Source: an uncultured Bacilli bacterium (GTDB taxonomy: Bacteria > Bacillota_I > Bacilli_A > RF39 > UBA660). Taken from it: DNA of 45,309 bases. The translations under genes and the position numbers were made by a program. A model generated the notes under the pieces. The model did not search any database, was not told the origin of the DNA, and saw only the letters and a program-made list of their open reading frames with translations. The stretch lies in the NCBI GenBank assembly GCA_910584255.1, contig CAJTXV010000013.1, positions 1 through 45,309 of the forward strand, written 5' to 3'. Below are positions 16,975-24,800 of this stretch, in pieces (within the stretch, counting starts at the first letter, position 1; each line of letters opens with the position of its first letter).

Positions 16975-18288
16975 ATGAAAGTTGGAATTTATACATTAGG
17001 ATGCAAAGTAAATGCGTATGAAAGCGAATATATTACTAGTTTACTCAAGGAAAAGGGGTATGAAATTTGCCCCTTTACAGAAATTTGTGATGTCTATGTG
17101 ATTAATACGTGTTCTGTTACCAATACATCCGACAGTAAAAGTAGGAAAATGATTCATCAAGCAAAGAGAAGAAATAAGAATGCTTGTATTGTAGCGATGG
17201 GATGCTTTATCGAAGCTAATAAACAGAACGAAATAGAAGGAGTAGATATTTTAATTGGGAATAAAGATAAAAGTAAAATAGTCTCTTTGATAGAAACATA
17301 TTTTAAAACAAGGAAACCAATTAAAAATCTATATAATGATTTAGGAACCGAATTTGAAAATATGGAGATTCATTCTTTCGGAGAAAAAACAAGGGCATTT
17401 GTTAAAATTCAAGATGGTTGTGAAAATTTTTGTACCTATTGTATCATTCCTTTTGTACGTGGAAAGTGTAGAAGTAAAGATAGAGATTTAGTAATCAAGG
17501 AAATTACTTCATTAGTAAATTATGGATATCAAGAAATTGTATTAACGGGAATACATACTGGAAATTATGGTGTAGATTTAGGAACTGACTTTGCTTCTCT
17601 TTTAGAACGTATTTTAAAAATTCCGAATCTTTATCGTTTACGAATTTCATCCATTGAACAAACAGAATTAAATGAGCGGGTTTTAAAACTTTTGAAAAAT
17701 CCAATCATTGCAAATCATCTACATATTCCTCTTCAATCTGGAAGTGAGAACGTTTTAAAAAGAATGAACCGAAAATATACAAAAGAGGAATATCACAAAA
17801 AAATAGAAGAAATTAGAAACATTCGACCAGATATTTCAATTTCTACGGATGTGATCGTAGGATTTCCAGGAGAAACAGAAGAAATGTTTCAGGAAAGTTA
17901 TCAATTTTGCGAGGAAATAGGATTTAGCAAAATTCATGTATTTCCATATTCTAAGAGAAATGGAACTGCTGCTTCTAAATTTCCGAATCAAGTAGATGAA
18001 AAAATCCAAAAAGAAAGAGTTCGAAAACTGACAGAATTATCTAGTACTTTAGAAAAATCCTATATGGAAAAATTTCTAGGAAAGGATGTAGAAGTATTAA
18101 TAGAAACGTCTGATTCCACTTATAGTATTGGGCACACAAGTAATTTTTTGTTGGTAAAAGCTTTAGGAGTATTTCAGCAAGAGGAGAAAGTGCTGGTTCA
18201 ATTAGATCAAATTGAGTACCCATACTGTTTGGGAACCATAAAAGAAAGAATAAAGAAAGTAGACGAAACCCTTGTAACCAATGGATGA
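16975..18288 (+). CDS. mtaB: tRNA t6A37 methylthiotransferase MtaB
   Basis: This radical-SAM enzyme adds a methylthio group to t6A37 of tRNAs reading ANN codons. The N-terminal UPF0004 domain binds an auxiliary 4Fe-4S cluster through Cys in 'GCKVNAYES', 'NTCSVTN' and 'MGCFIE'. The radical-SAM motif CENFCTYC is at about 148-155. A C-terminal TRAM-like segment follows ('GKDVEVLIETSDS'). The length of 437 aa is typical. GAGGTGA precedes the ATG. The variant 'GCKVN' and 'HTGNYGVDLG' favour MtaB over MiaB or RimO. With tcdA and tmcAL it is one of three tRNA modification genes in this window, and tcdA and mtaB both act on t6A37. Confidence 0.9.
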   Translation: MKVGIYTLGCKVNAYESEYITSLLKEKGYEICPFTEICDVYVINTCSVTNTSDSKSRKMIHQAKRRNKNACIVAMGCFIEANKQNEIEGVDILIGNKDKSKIVSLIETYFKTRKPIKNLYNDLGTEFENMEIHSFGEKTRAFVKIQDGCENFCTYCIIPFVRGKCRSKDRDLVIKEITSLVNYGYQEIVLTGIHTGNYGVDLGTDFASLLERILKIPNLYRLRISSIEQTELNERVLKLLKNPIIANHLHIPLQSGSENVLKRMNRKYTKEEYHKKIEEIRNIRPDISISTDVIVGFPGETEEMFQESYQFCEEIGFSKIHVFPYSKRNGTAASKFPNQVDEKIQKERVRKLTELSSTLEKSYMEKFLGKDVEVLIETSDSTYSIGHTSNFLLVKALGVFQQEEKVLVQLDQIEYPYCLGTIKERIKKVDETLVTNG

Positions 18289-18325
18289 ATTAAAAAGACA
18301 TCTTAAGTGAATAGAGTAGAATTTG

Positions 18326-18354
18326 TTGACAAACAAGTTGAGTTCTTCTATAAT
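18326..18354 (+). promoter_or_regulatory. Consensus promoter of the 18.4-kb gene pair
   Basis: TTGACA (18326-18331), a 17-bp spacer and TATAAT (18349-18354): a perfect consensus sigma-A promoter. Confidence 0.85.
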
Positions 18355-18371
18355 GATAATAAGGTGATAGT

Positions 18372-18926
18372 ATGAATAATCAAAATGGAATCAATGAGCA
18401 AAATGAAGTGGTGACACCTGTAGAAGTAATAGAAAATAATTCTTCTTCATTAAATACAGAAGTAGAAGCCCCTCATGACTTATCTAAAATTCAAGAACTA
18501 GTAAATCAATTGGAAAGTAAAATTCAAAAAATTAACAATGGCGATAGTGAAAATGCGCAAACAAACCAGAAGATTGATATAGAAAAAGTATATCAAGGAA
18601 GTATTCAAAATAGTACGATGAGGCAAGTGGTTGAAGGAGAAATGTATGTCGGGAAAAATCCTACATTGGCAAAATTTGTAGAAGAAGCAAAAGGAACAAT
18701 CGTAGAGGCATTAAAGAATCAAATGGGAATTGATAAAGTACCTTTTTCTAATTCTAGCGAGAATTCTCCAAGTCTTGAACTAATTACACCAACTTCCTTT
18801 ACAGAAAATAAGGAAGAGATAAGACCAATTGGAATATCAAGCCCACCATTAAGACCAGCAAATATCTTTGAAGATGAAGAGATTTTAGGAGAGCCAATGG
18901 ATCAAGAGAGGAGTAAAGTAGCATGA
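18372..18926 (+). CDS. Unknown hydrophilic protein, 184 aa
   Basis: I do not recognise this protein. It has no signal peptide or membrane helix. The first 50 residues and the last 60 are rich in Asn, Glu, Ser and Pro and look disordered. A middle part contains a short predicted coiled coil ('DLSKIQELVNQLESKIQKI') and a more compact segment ('MRQVVEGEMYVGKNPTLAKF'). It starts at an ATG behind AAGGTGAT, 18 bases after a consensus promoter, so it should be well expressed. Its stop overlaps the start of the next small gene (ATGA), so the two are co-translated and may interact. Confidence 0.75.
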   Translation: MNNQNGINEQNEVVTPVEVIENNSSSLNTEVEAPHDLSKIQELVNQLESKIQKINNGDSENAQTNQKIDIEKVYQGSIQNSTMRQVVEGEMYVGKNPTLAKFVEEAKGTIVEALKNQMGIDKVPFSNSSENSPSLELITPTSFTENKEEIRPIGISSPPLRPANIFEDEEILGEPMDQERSKVA

Positions 18927-19156
18927 TTAATAATAGTATAAAGCAATTAGAAAATAATGAGACTTATGCAGTTATTGATACCATTTCTGGTAATCAGGGG
19001 ACCTATATCTACTTTTCAAATATCAAAGATGAAAATGACTTGTGTGTGAGAAAACAATTAAAAAATGATCAAGAAACTATTTTAGTGGGATTAGATAATA
19101 AAGAGGAAGTTGACTATGCATTACATCTTTTGATTAAAAAGAACTTAGCAGCATAA
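18923..19156 (+). CDS. Unknown small protein, 77 aa, DUF1292-like
   Basis: The start overlaps the preceding stop as ATGA, with GAGGAG upstream. The sequence 'YAVIDTISGNQGTYIYFSNI' followed by a charged tail ending 'YALHLLIKKNLAA' is reminiscent of DUF1292/YrzB-type small beta proteins, but the match is weak and the family is uncertain. It is cytosolic with no membrane segment. A terminator follows, so the pair forms a two-gene operon. Confidence 0.7.
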   Translation: MINNSIKQLENNETYAVIDTISGNQGTYIYFSNIKDENDLCVRKQLKNDQETILVGLDNKEEVDYALHLLIKKNLAA

Positions 19157-19176
19157 TTTCTAGTATCACGATTTTG

Positions 19177-19204
19177 ACACTTTAGAAATTCTAAGGTGTT
19201 TTTC
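19177..19204 (+). terminator. Terminator of the 18.4-kb gene pair
   Basis: ACACTTTAGAA pairs with TTCTAAGGTGT (one G-T pair; the arms share a few loop bases) and is followed by TTTTTC. Confidence 0.75.
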
Positions 19205-19227
19205 TTTCTAAAAATGGGGGAGGTAAC

Positions 19228-21423
19228 ATGATAAATTTTATTAAAGGAAATTTTAAGAAAGCAATTTATAAAACAGAAAAAGGATATGTTGTCGGATTAT
19301 TTAAAGTAAAAGAAGTGGAGGGTGAAGAATTAAAATTTTATATCAACCATACCCTTACTTTTACAGGTTATTTTCATGAATTGATAGAAGAAGATACTTA
19401 TATTTTTTATGGAAAATTAGTAGAACATGAAAAATACGGAGAACAGTTTCAAGTAGAAAGTTATGAACGAGTATTACCAGAAGAAAAAGATTCGATTGTT
19501 GAATTTTTGAGTAGTGGATTATTTAAAGGAATTGGAGATAAAACAGCCCAAAATATTGTAGATTGCTTAGGAAAAGACACACTAAATATTATTTTAGAAA
19601 ACCCAAACAATCTTTTATTAGTTCCGTCCGTTACTAAAAAACAGATTACAACTTTACATAATACGCTAGTAGAATATGAATCTAGTTATAAAACAGTACT
19701 AGAACTTAGTGAACTAGGATTTACTACCAAAGATAGCTTAATTATCTATAATAAATATAAAATGAAGACAACGGAAATACTAGAAGAAAATATATATCAG
19801 TTCATGGAAGATATAGAAGAAATTACATTTAAAAAAGTAGATGCCATTTTTTTAAGACAAAAGGATTCCAAAAGGGATGATGAACGAAGAATTATGGCAT
19901 CGATTCTGTATGCAATGGGAGAAGTATGTAGTTTATATGGACATAGTTATTTAACAAAAGAAGAAGTATTCGTTTACTCCGCTCGTTCTCTTGGAAATTC
20001 GATTGGTCAAAATGATTTTAATTGTGCTTTAGAGCGATTAATTGAAGAAGTAAAAGTAATCAAAAAAGAAGAAAACTATTACTTAAAAGATCTTTATGAA
20101 GCAGAGGTTAATATTGCGAGTAGGTGTGGATACCTAATGAGAAAAAAGGATAATTATGACAAAAAGTTGGAAAAATATGTAGAAGAAGTAGGAAAGATTT
20201 TTGGATGTCATTATAACAAAGAACAATTAGAGGCAATTCATAATTCGTTTACAAAAAATCTACTGATTGTAACTGGAGGTCCAGGTACTGGAAAAACAAC
20301 CATTATACAGGCAATCTGTGAACTATATAAAAACATGAATCGACTGTCTCATCAAAGTTTAATCGATGAAATTGCCCTTCTAGCACCAACTGGACGAGCA
20401 AGCAAAAGAATTAGTGAATTTACTTTACTACCTGCAGTTACCATTCATAGATTTCTAAAGTGGAATAAAGAAAATAATAAATTTGCCATCAACGAGTTTT
20501 GTAAAAGCGATGTAAAACTTGTAATTATCGATGAGTTTAGTATGGTAGACACACTATTATTTGATCATCTATTAAAAGGAATTCGATATGATACAAAGAT
20601 TATTTTAGTAGGAGACTATAATCAATTACCGAGTGTTGGAACTGGTCAATTATTAAAAGATATGATTGAAAGCGAAAAAATAAATGTTGTCTCTCTACAG
20701 GAACTATACCGTCAGAAGGAAAATTCTAATATTATTTCTCTTGCTTATCAAATTAATGAAGATCGCCTAGATACAACTATTTTTAATCAACAGGAGGATT
20801 TAACTTTTATTCCTACACTAAGTAGTAATTTAAAACAAGAAATTATTGAAATATCTTCCCTTTATAAAAAGAAAATGTCTTCGATGCAAGTACTTGCACC
20901 CATGTATAAAACAGTAAATGGAATTGATTTACTAAATGTGAGTCTTCAAGAAGTATTTAATCCAAAAGCAAAAGGAAAAAAGGAAATTATCATTAATAAT
21001 GTATTGTTTCGAGAAAAAGATAAAGTCATACAACTTACCAATATGCCAGATGAAAATGTGTTTAATGGTGATATTGGATATATTGAATCGATTGAAAATG
21101 GCACCAAAAAAGAAATTTTAATTAACTTTGATGGAAATTTAGTTCGATATACAAGTGCGAATTTTAATAAATTTAAACATGCTTATGCAATTAGTATTCA
21201 TAAGAGCCAAGGAAGTGAATTTGATACAGTTATTCTTCCAATTGTCAAAGGATATGGAAAAATGTTATATCGAAAACTAGTGTATACCGCAGTGACTCGA
21301 TGTAAAAAGAAATTATACTTAATTGGAGAAATTGATGCTTTGGAATTTGCCATTAAAAACAACAATACAGATATCAGGCAAACAAGTTTAAAGGACAGAA
21401 TACTAGAAAATATAAATGTATAA
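19228..21423 (+). CDS. recD2: RecD2-type DNA helicase
   Basis: This 5'-3' superfamily 1B helicase without RecBC partners acts in replication-fork maintenance and repair. The N-terminal part (about 1-200) has the RecD2-specific OB-like and helix-hairpin-helix segment ('GLFKGIGDKTAQNIVDCLG'). Walker A is GGPGTGKT at 350-357. Further motifs are 'LVIIDEFSMVDTLL', 'ILVGDYNQLPSVGTGQLL', 'AYAISIHKSQGSEFD' and 'LVYTAVTRCKKKLYLIG'. The length of 731 aa is normal. The start has GGGGGAGGTAAC before the ATG. The helicase is complete and its neighbours are unrelated small genes. Confidence 0.94.
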   Translation: MINFIKGNFKKAIYKTEKGYVVGLFKVKEVEGEELKFYINHTLTFTGYFHELIEEDTYIFYGKLVEHEKYGEQFQVESYERVLPEEKDSIVEFLSSGLFKGIGDKTAQNIVDCLGKDTLNIILENPNNLLLVPSVTKKQITTLHNTLVEYESSYKTVLELSELGFTTKDSLIIYNKYKMKTTEILEENIYQFMEDIEEITFKKVDAIFLRQKDSKRDDERRIMASILYAMGEVCSLYGHSYLTKEEVFVYSARSLGNSIGQNDFNCALERLIEEVKVIKKEENYYLKDLYEAEVNIASRCGYLMRKKDNYDKKLEKYVEEVGKIFGCHYNKEQLEAIHNSFTKNLLIVTGGPGTGKTTIIQAICELYKNMNRLSHQSLIDEIALLAPTGRASKRISEFTLLPAVTIHRFLKWNKENNKFAINEFCKSDVKLVIIDEFSMVDTLLFDHLLKGIRYDTKIILVGDYNQLPSVGTGQLLKDMIESEKINVVSLQELYRQKENSNIISLAYQINEDRLDTTIFNQQEDLTFIPTLSSNLKQEIIEISSLYKKKMSSMQVLAPMYKTVNGIDLLNVSLQEVFNPKAKGKKEIIINNVLFREKDKVIQLTNMPDENVFNGDIGYIESIENGTKKEILINFDGNLVRYTSANFNKFKHAYAISIHKSQGSEFDTVILPIVKGYGKMLYRKLVYTAVTRCKKKLYLIGEIDALEFAIKNNNTDIRQTSLKDRILENINV

Positions 21424-21498
21424 AAATTGGATATTCCTCTCATAATACAAGTGGTATAGTTAATATACTGATCATATTTTTAATAAAGAGGTGATAGA

Positions 21499-21678
21499 TT
21501 GAAAAAGGGAAGTGTCATCGGAGGAGTTGCGATAGGACTTGCTTTAACAGGTTATGGTGCTTGGTGCATCTATAAGAAATGTTGTCCTGAATGTGCGAGT
21601 GATATGAAACGTGATATGAAAAACAACATGAAGAAAATGAAAAAAGATGTAGAAAAAAGTATTGAAAATATGATGTAA
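21499..21678 (+). CDS. Small membrane peptide with Cys cluster, 59 aa
   Basis: A TTG start follows AGAGGTGAT. The product begins 'KKGSVIGGVAIGLALTGYGAW' (one Gly-rich membrane helix), continues 'CIYKKCCPECASD' (four Cys within ten residues), and ends with a Met/Lys-rich amphipathic tail ('MKNNMKKMKKDVEKSIENMM'). The design recalls YtxH-like stress proteins, but I cannot assign a family. A strong terminator begins right after the stop. TATAGT at about 21455, preceded by TGG, may be an extended -10. Confidence 0.7.
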   Translation: MKKGSVIGGVAIGLALTGYGAWCIYKKCCPECASDMKRDMKNNMKKMKKDVEKSIENMM

Positions 21679-21680
21679 AA

Positions 21681-21704
21681 AAAGAGAAAAATCTCTTTTT
21701 TTCT
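21681..21704 (+). terminator. Terminator after the 59-aa peptide gene
   Basis: AAAGAGA-AAAA-TCTCTTT with a T-tract; the stem is perfect. Confidence 0.8.
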
Positions 21705-21721
21705 TTGTCTTTTTTAAACGG

Positions 21722-21750
21722 TTGTCAAAATGAATTGTTTTTAGTATAAT
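21722..21750 (+). promoter_or_regulatory. Promoter of the transglutaminase-like gene
   Basis: TTGTCA (21722-21727), a 17-bp spacer and TATAAT (21745-21750). Confidence 0.75.
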
Positions 21751-21777
21751 AGCTAGGCAGATAGGGGGAAACTTTGG

Positions 21778-22734
21778 GTGAAAAGTCTTAGTTTAGAACA
21801 ACTACTAGAAATAGAAAATCAGACGGTGATTTTGCCTTATACAGATTTTGCTGCAATTTGTAAATCAAACCTAAGTATTTTTCAATTTATGCATCTTCTA
21901 ATAGATGCCAAATATCGGCAAGATCCTTTGAATAAATTGTATAAAGAATATAGAACACATGGTCTTATTTATCAAACGATAGAGGAACTCTACCTTTCTT
22001 TATTAGATGATTTAATCGCTGTAATTAATCGTACAGCGGTAGAAAAAGATCCTTTATCTCTAAGCATATTACTTGGAGATTATTTAATTCCATCAGGTTT
22101 ACTTAGCTATTCAACAAAATTTCATTATATAGATAGTCGGAAATTAGTTTGTATGGATGATGACTATATTTTCTTTCATTCAAATTATGGAAAATTAATT
22201 TTTTGTGGGTATGGAGTTTGTCGCCATATTGTTTCTTTTGTAAGTGATATCTTAAATAGAATGGGAATTATAAATGATAAAATTCCTTGTCATTCTTTAG
22301 AAGTAGAAAACATTGTTCCTTCTTTAATGAGGAATGCCAATCCAAATCATTTGATTTTAGGATATCCTTATAAAAACCATTACTATTTGGCGGATATTAC
22401 TAATCATATTTATAATCTTTCAATAGAAAATGAATATATTGAAAAGGGATGGAAAGAAAAATTAGTTTTAAATTACACCAAAACGTACCTTTTTCAAGAA
22501 TCTCTTTCTTGGTCTTTAGATATTCCCTATGGTTCTTTTAGTAAAGAAGAGGTAATGAAAAGAAAGAAAAAAGTAGAACTGTGCCTCCTTGCTGGAGATA
22601 GGGAAAAATTTATAGAATTTAAAAGAAATCATCTAGATATGCTTGAAAAAATTGCCTATTTGTTACCAATAGAGATGAACCGTAATATTGAAAAGGAACA
22701 GGAAAAACAACGAAAAAAGAAAATACAAATTTAA
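21778..22734 (+). CDS. Transglutaminase-like cysteine protein of unknown role, 318 aa
   Basis: The protein has a spacing of residues that fits a transglutaminase-like catalytic triad: Cys148 in 'YGVCRHIVSFVSDIL', His191 in 'NPNHLILGYPY' and Asp206 in 'YYLADITNHIY'. The G-x-C-R-H and H...D-x-T patterns are those of bacterial transglutaminase-like peptidases. The N-terminal 140 residues are helical and unrecognised. The C-terminus is a very basic helix ('EKEQEKQRKKKIQI'). There is no signal peptide, so it is probably cytosolic. The start is a GTG behind AGGGGGAAAC. It stands alone behind a good promoter. Substrate and pathway are unknown; the catalytic assignment is an inference from motif order and spacing. 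Confidence 0.75.
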   Translation: MKSLSLEQLLEIENQTVILPYTDFAAICKSNLSIFQFMHLLIDAKYRQDPLNKLYKEYRTHGLIYQTIEELYLSLLDDLIAVINRTAVEKDPLSLSILLGDYLIPSGLLSYSTKFHYIDSRKLVCMDDDYIFFHSNYGKLIFCGYGVCRHIVSFVSDILNRMGIINDKIPCHSLEVENIVPSLMRNANPNHLILGYPYKNHYYLADITNHIYNLSIENEYIEKGWKEKLVLNYTKTYLFQESLSWSLDIPYGSFSKEEVMKRKKKVELCLLAGDREKFIEFKRNHLDMLEKIAYLLPIEMNRNIEKEQEKQRKKKIQI

Positions 22735-22772
22735 TTTTTTCAGTCCTTTTTGATGTCAAATAGAATAAAATA

Positions 22773-22781
22773 TGATACAAT
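22773..22781 (+). promoter_or_regulatory. Extended -10 promoter of the AI-2E-type permease gene
   Basis: TGATACAAT (TGN-TACAAT) 25 bases before the start. Confidence 0.45.
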
Positions 22782-22806
22782 AATAAATATTGGATAGGTG
22801 AAGAGT

Positions 22807-23952
22807 ATGTTTACAAAGAAAAAAGAGAATGAATTAGATTATAAAAAACTAAATGAAGGAATCCGAGTAGGTGTTACTTTATTAAAAATCACACTATTCT
22901 TGGCGATTGTTTTATTGGGTTATATTAGTTTAAAACTCGTAGTTGATTTAAAAATTTTCCCGATTATTGGAAAAATTTTAAAAATTATTTCTCCATTCTT
23001 TATTGGAATTGTCATTGCTTGGTTATTTGATCCAATCGTCAAATCCTTAGAAAAAAGAAAGGTCAATCGACCGCTTGGGGTTGTCTTTGTCTACATTGTA
23101 TTTATTGCATTTATTGCACTACTTTTATATATTATGATTCCAATGGTAGGAAATCAGTTAAATGACCTAATTACTTCAGCACCATCCTTCTTTAATGAGA
23201 TGAAAGATTGGGTAGATGGAATATTTGATAGTTTGAGTAAATCGACAGGAAATGATTTTATAGATATTCAAGAAAAATTCTATGATTCGATTAATAAAAT
23301 CGCAAATTCATTTACGGTTGGACTTCCAGCTCAATTGATGACAATGATTAGTAGCATTTTACAAGGGGGATTAAATTTCTTAATTGGGTTATTGGTTGGA
23401 TTCTATATGTTATTTGATTTTGGAAATGTAAAAGGACACTTATTTAGTATGATTCCAAAGAAATATCGTGAGGATACAACAGATTTAGTAGAACAGTTAA
23501 ATAGTAATTTACGTAGTTATGTCGCAGGAACATTAAGAATTATGATGATTCTATTTGCCTTTCAATCGATTGCCTTAGGAATTGCAGGATTAAAAGCACC
23601 TATGGTATTTGGACTATTCTGTGCAGTTACCAATGTGATTCCTTATATTGGACCATATATCGGTGGTGTACCTGCTGTACTAGTTGGGTTTTCGATGGAT
23701 CCTATGACAGGAATTTGTTCTTTAATTGCTGTAGTGATTGCACAAGTGTTAGAAAGTTATTTCCTACAACCATTAGTGATGGGTAAAACGATGAAACTAC
23801 ACCCAGTAACGATTATGATTGGTTTATTAGTCTTTGGTAGTTTCTTTGGAATTATTGGAATGATTATCGCAACCCCAGTAATTTCTATTATTAAAACAAT
23901 TGTCTTATTCTTTGATGAAAAATTTTCATTAAAAGAAAGAATTACAAACTAG
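22807..23952 (+). CDS. AI-2E family transporter (YtvI/YdiK/YueF type)
   Basis: This polytopic membrane protein has 381 residues. Hydrophobic helices lie near 22-45, 55-75, 85-110, 180-205, 235-260, 265-290, 295-325 and 335-370. The family block 'VIPYIGPYIGGVPAVLVGF' and the end 'LLVFGSFFGIIGMIIATPVISII' are typical of PF01594. A soluble segment around 120-165 is the usual periplasm-facing domain. Family members include the autoinducer-2 exporter TqsA and Na+/H+ antiporters, so the substrate cannot be told from sequence. I chose the ATG at 22807 behind ATAGGTGA in preference to the GTG at 22798. Confidence 0.88.
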   Translation: MFTKKKENELDYKKLNEGIRVGVTLLKITLFLAIVLLGYISLKLVVDLKIFPIIGKILKIISPFFIGIVIAWLFDPIVKSLEKRKVNRPLGVVFVYIVFIAFIALLLYIMIPMVGNQLNDLITSAPSFFNEMKDWVDGIFDSLSKSTGNDFIDIQEKFYDSINKIANSFTVGLPAQLMTMISSILQGGLNFLIGLLVGFYMLFDFGNVKGHLFSMIPKKYREDTTDLVEQLNSNLRSYVAGTLRIMMILFAFQSIALGIAGLKAPMVFGLFCAVTNVIPYIGPYIGGVPAVLVGFSMDPMTGICSLIAVVIAQVLESYFLQPLVMGKTMKLHPVTIMIGLLVFGSFFGIIGMIIATPVISIIKTIVLFFDEKFSLKERITN

Positions 23953-23970
23953 AAAAAGTAGGATTCTTAC

Positions 23971-23999
23971 TTGAAAATTTTGGCTTCCTTTGATATACT
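23971..23999 (+). promoter_or_regulatory. Promoter of the alaS T-box operon
   Basis: TTGAAA (23971-23976), a 17-bp spacer and TATACT (23994-23999), also with an upstream TG (TGATATACT). Confidence 0.75.
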
Positions 24000-24005
24000 T
24001 ATGAT

Positions 24006-24232
24006 AGTTTCTTGAAGTAAGTGAAAATACAAAATAAAAAACGATGAAGAGGATAAGTACTATAAATGATTCTTTTAAAGAGAGTTAAGGGTAGGTGGAA
24101 CTTAACAAAGAAATGAATAGGAAGCTACCTTGGAGTGAGAAAGTCCGGATAGAAGTCCGTTATCAAAGAAAAGATCTAATGAGGATGGTACCGCGATTAT
24201 ATTCGCTCCTGTTTAGGTCTTTTAATTTACAT
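24006..24232 (+). promoter_or_regulatory. T-box riboswitch, alanine specific
   Basis: This leader senses uncharged tRNA. Stem I features include AGAGAG...GGTAGGTGGAA in the distal loops and 'GAAGCTACCTTGGAGT', where GCT at 24124-24126 is the likely specifier codon for alanine. The T-box core TGGTACC lies at 24185-24191. The antiterminator is AGGA-(TGGTACC)-GCGA-ttatat-TCGC-TCCT, with full pairing. The competing terminator pairs AGATCTAA...AGGA with TCCT...TTAGGTCT before TTTT. Uncharged tRNA-Ala should let transcription pass into the kinase-like gene, alaS and holA. Confidence 0.9.
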
Positions 24233-24248
24233 ATAAAGGAGAATATGT

Positions 24249-24800
24249 ATGAGACTATATTTGATTAGTGGGCGTGCTAGAAATGGGAAAGGTACACTCA
24301 GTGAATTAATTTGTAAGGAGTATGAATCGTTAGGAAAAAGAGTATGTAGGATTCAACTGATGAGACCATTAAAATGGCTCTTACAGGATTACTTTGGTTG
24401 GGATGGCAAAGAGGAAACAAAACCGAGGGAGCAGCTTCAAAAAATGGGAACGGAACTGATTCGTGAACAGTTAGGAATGCCGCTTTATTTTATTGATAGA
24501 TTAACTGAAAATATCAAAATATTAGAATTATCCTATGATGTGTTTTTAGTAACTGATGTTCGTCTTCCACTAGAGATTGAAACCTTAAAAGAAAGGTTTT
24601 CAGGTACAGTTAGTATTCATGTTGAAAGAGTAAATTATCAAAGTGAATTAAAGAAATCTGAACAGGTTCATTATACAGAAATTGCGTTAGATGGTTATCA
24701 AGGGTTTGATTATATAGTAGTCAACGAAACCATTTCTAAATTAGAACAAGAGATTAAAAAAATAGTGAGTGAGGTAGAGAAGAATGAAGAAAATGAGTAG
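24249..24800 (+). CDS. Deoxynucleoside monophosphate kinase-like P-loop protein
   Basis: This 183-residue P-loop NTPase has the unusual Walker A GRARNGKGT at residues 8-16. 'FLVTDVRLPLEIETLK' and 'FDYIVVNETISKLEQEI' are typical of the dNMP kinase superfamily, which includes phage T4 gp1 and cellular relatives. It is predicted to phosphorylate a deoxynucleotide or a related small molecule; the exact substrate is unknown. AAAGGAGAA precedes the ATG. It is the first gene after the alanine T-box and overlaps alaS by 17 bases, so it is controlled by tRNA-Ala charging. That is an odd regulator for a nucleotide kinase. Confidence 0.78.
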   Translation: MRLYLISGRARNGKGTLSELICKEYESLGKRVCRIQLMRPLKWLLQDYFGWDGKEETKPREQLQKMGTELIREQLGMPLYFIDRLTENIKILELSYDVFLVTDVRLPLEIETLKERFSGTVSIHVERVNYQSELKKSEQVHYTEIALDGYQGFDYIVVNETISKLEQEIKKIVSEVEKNEENE

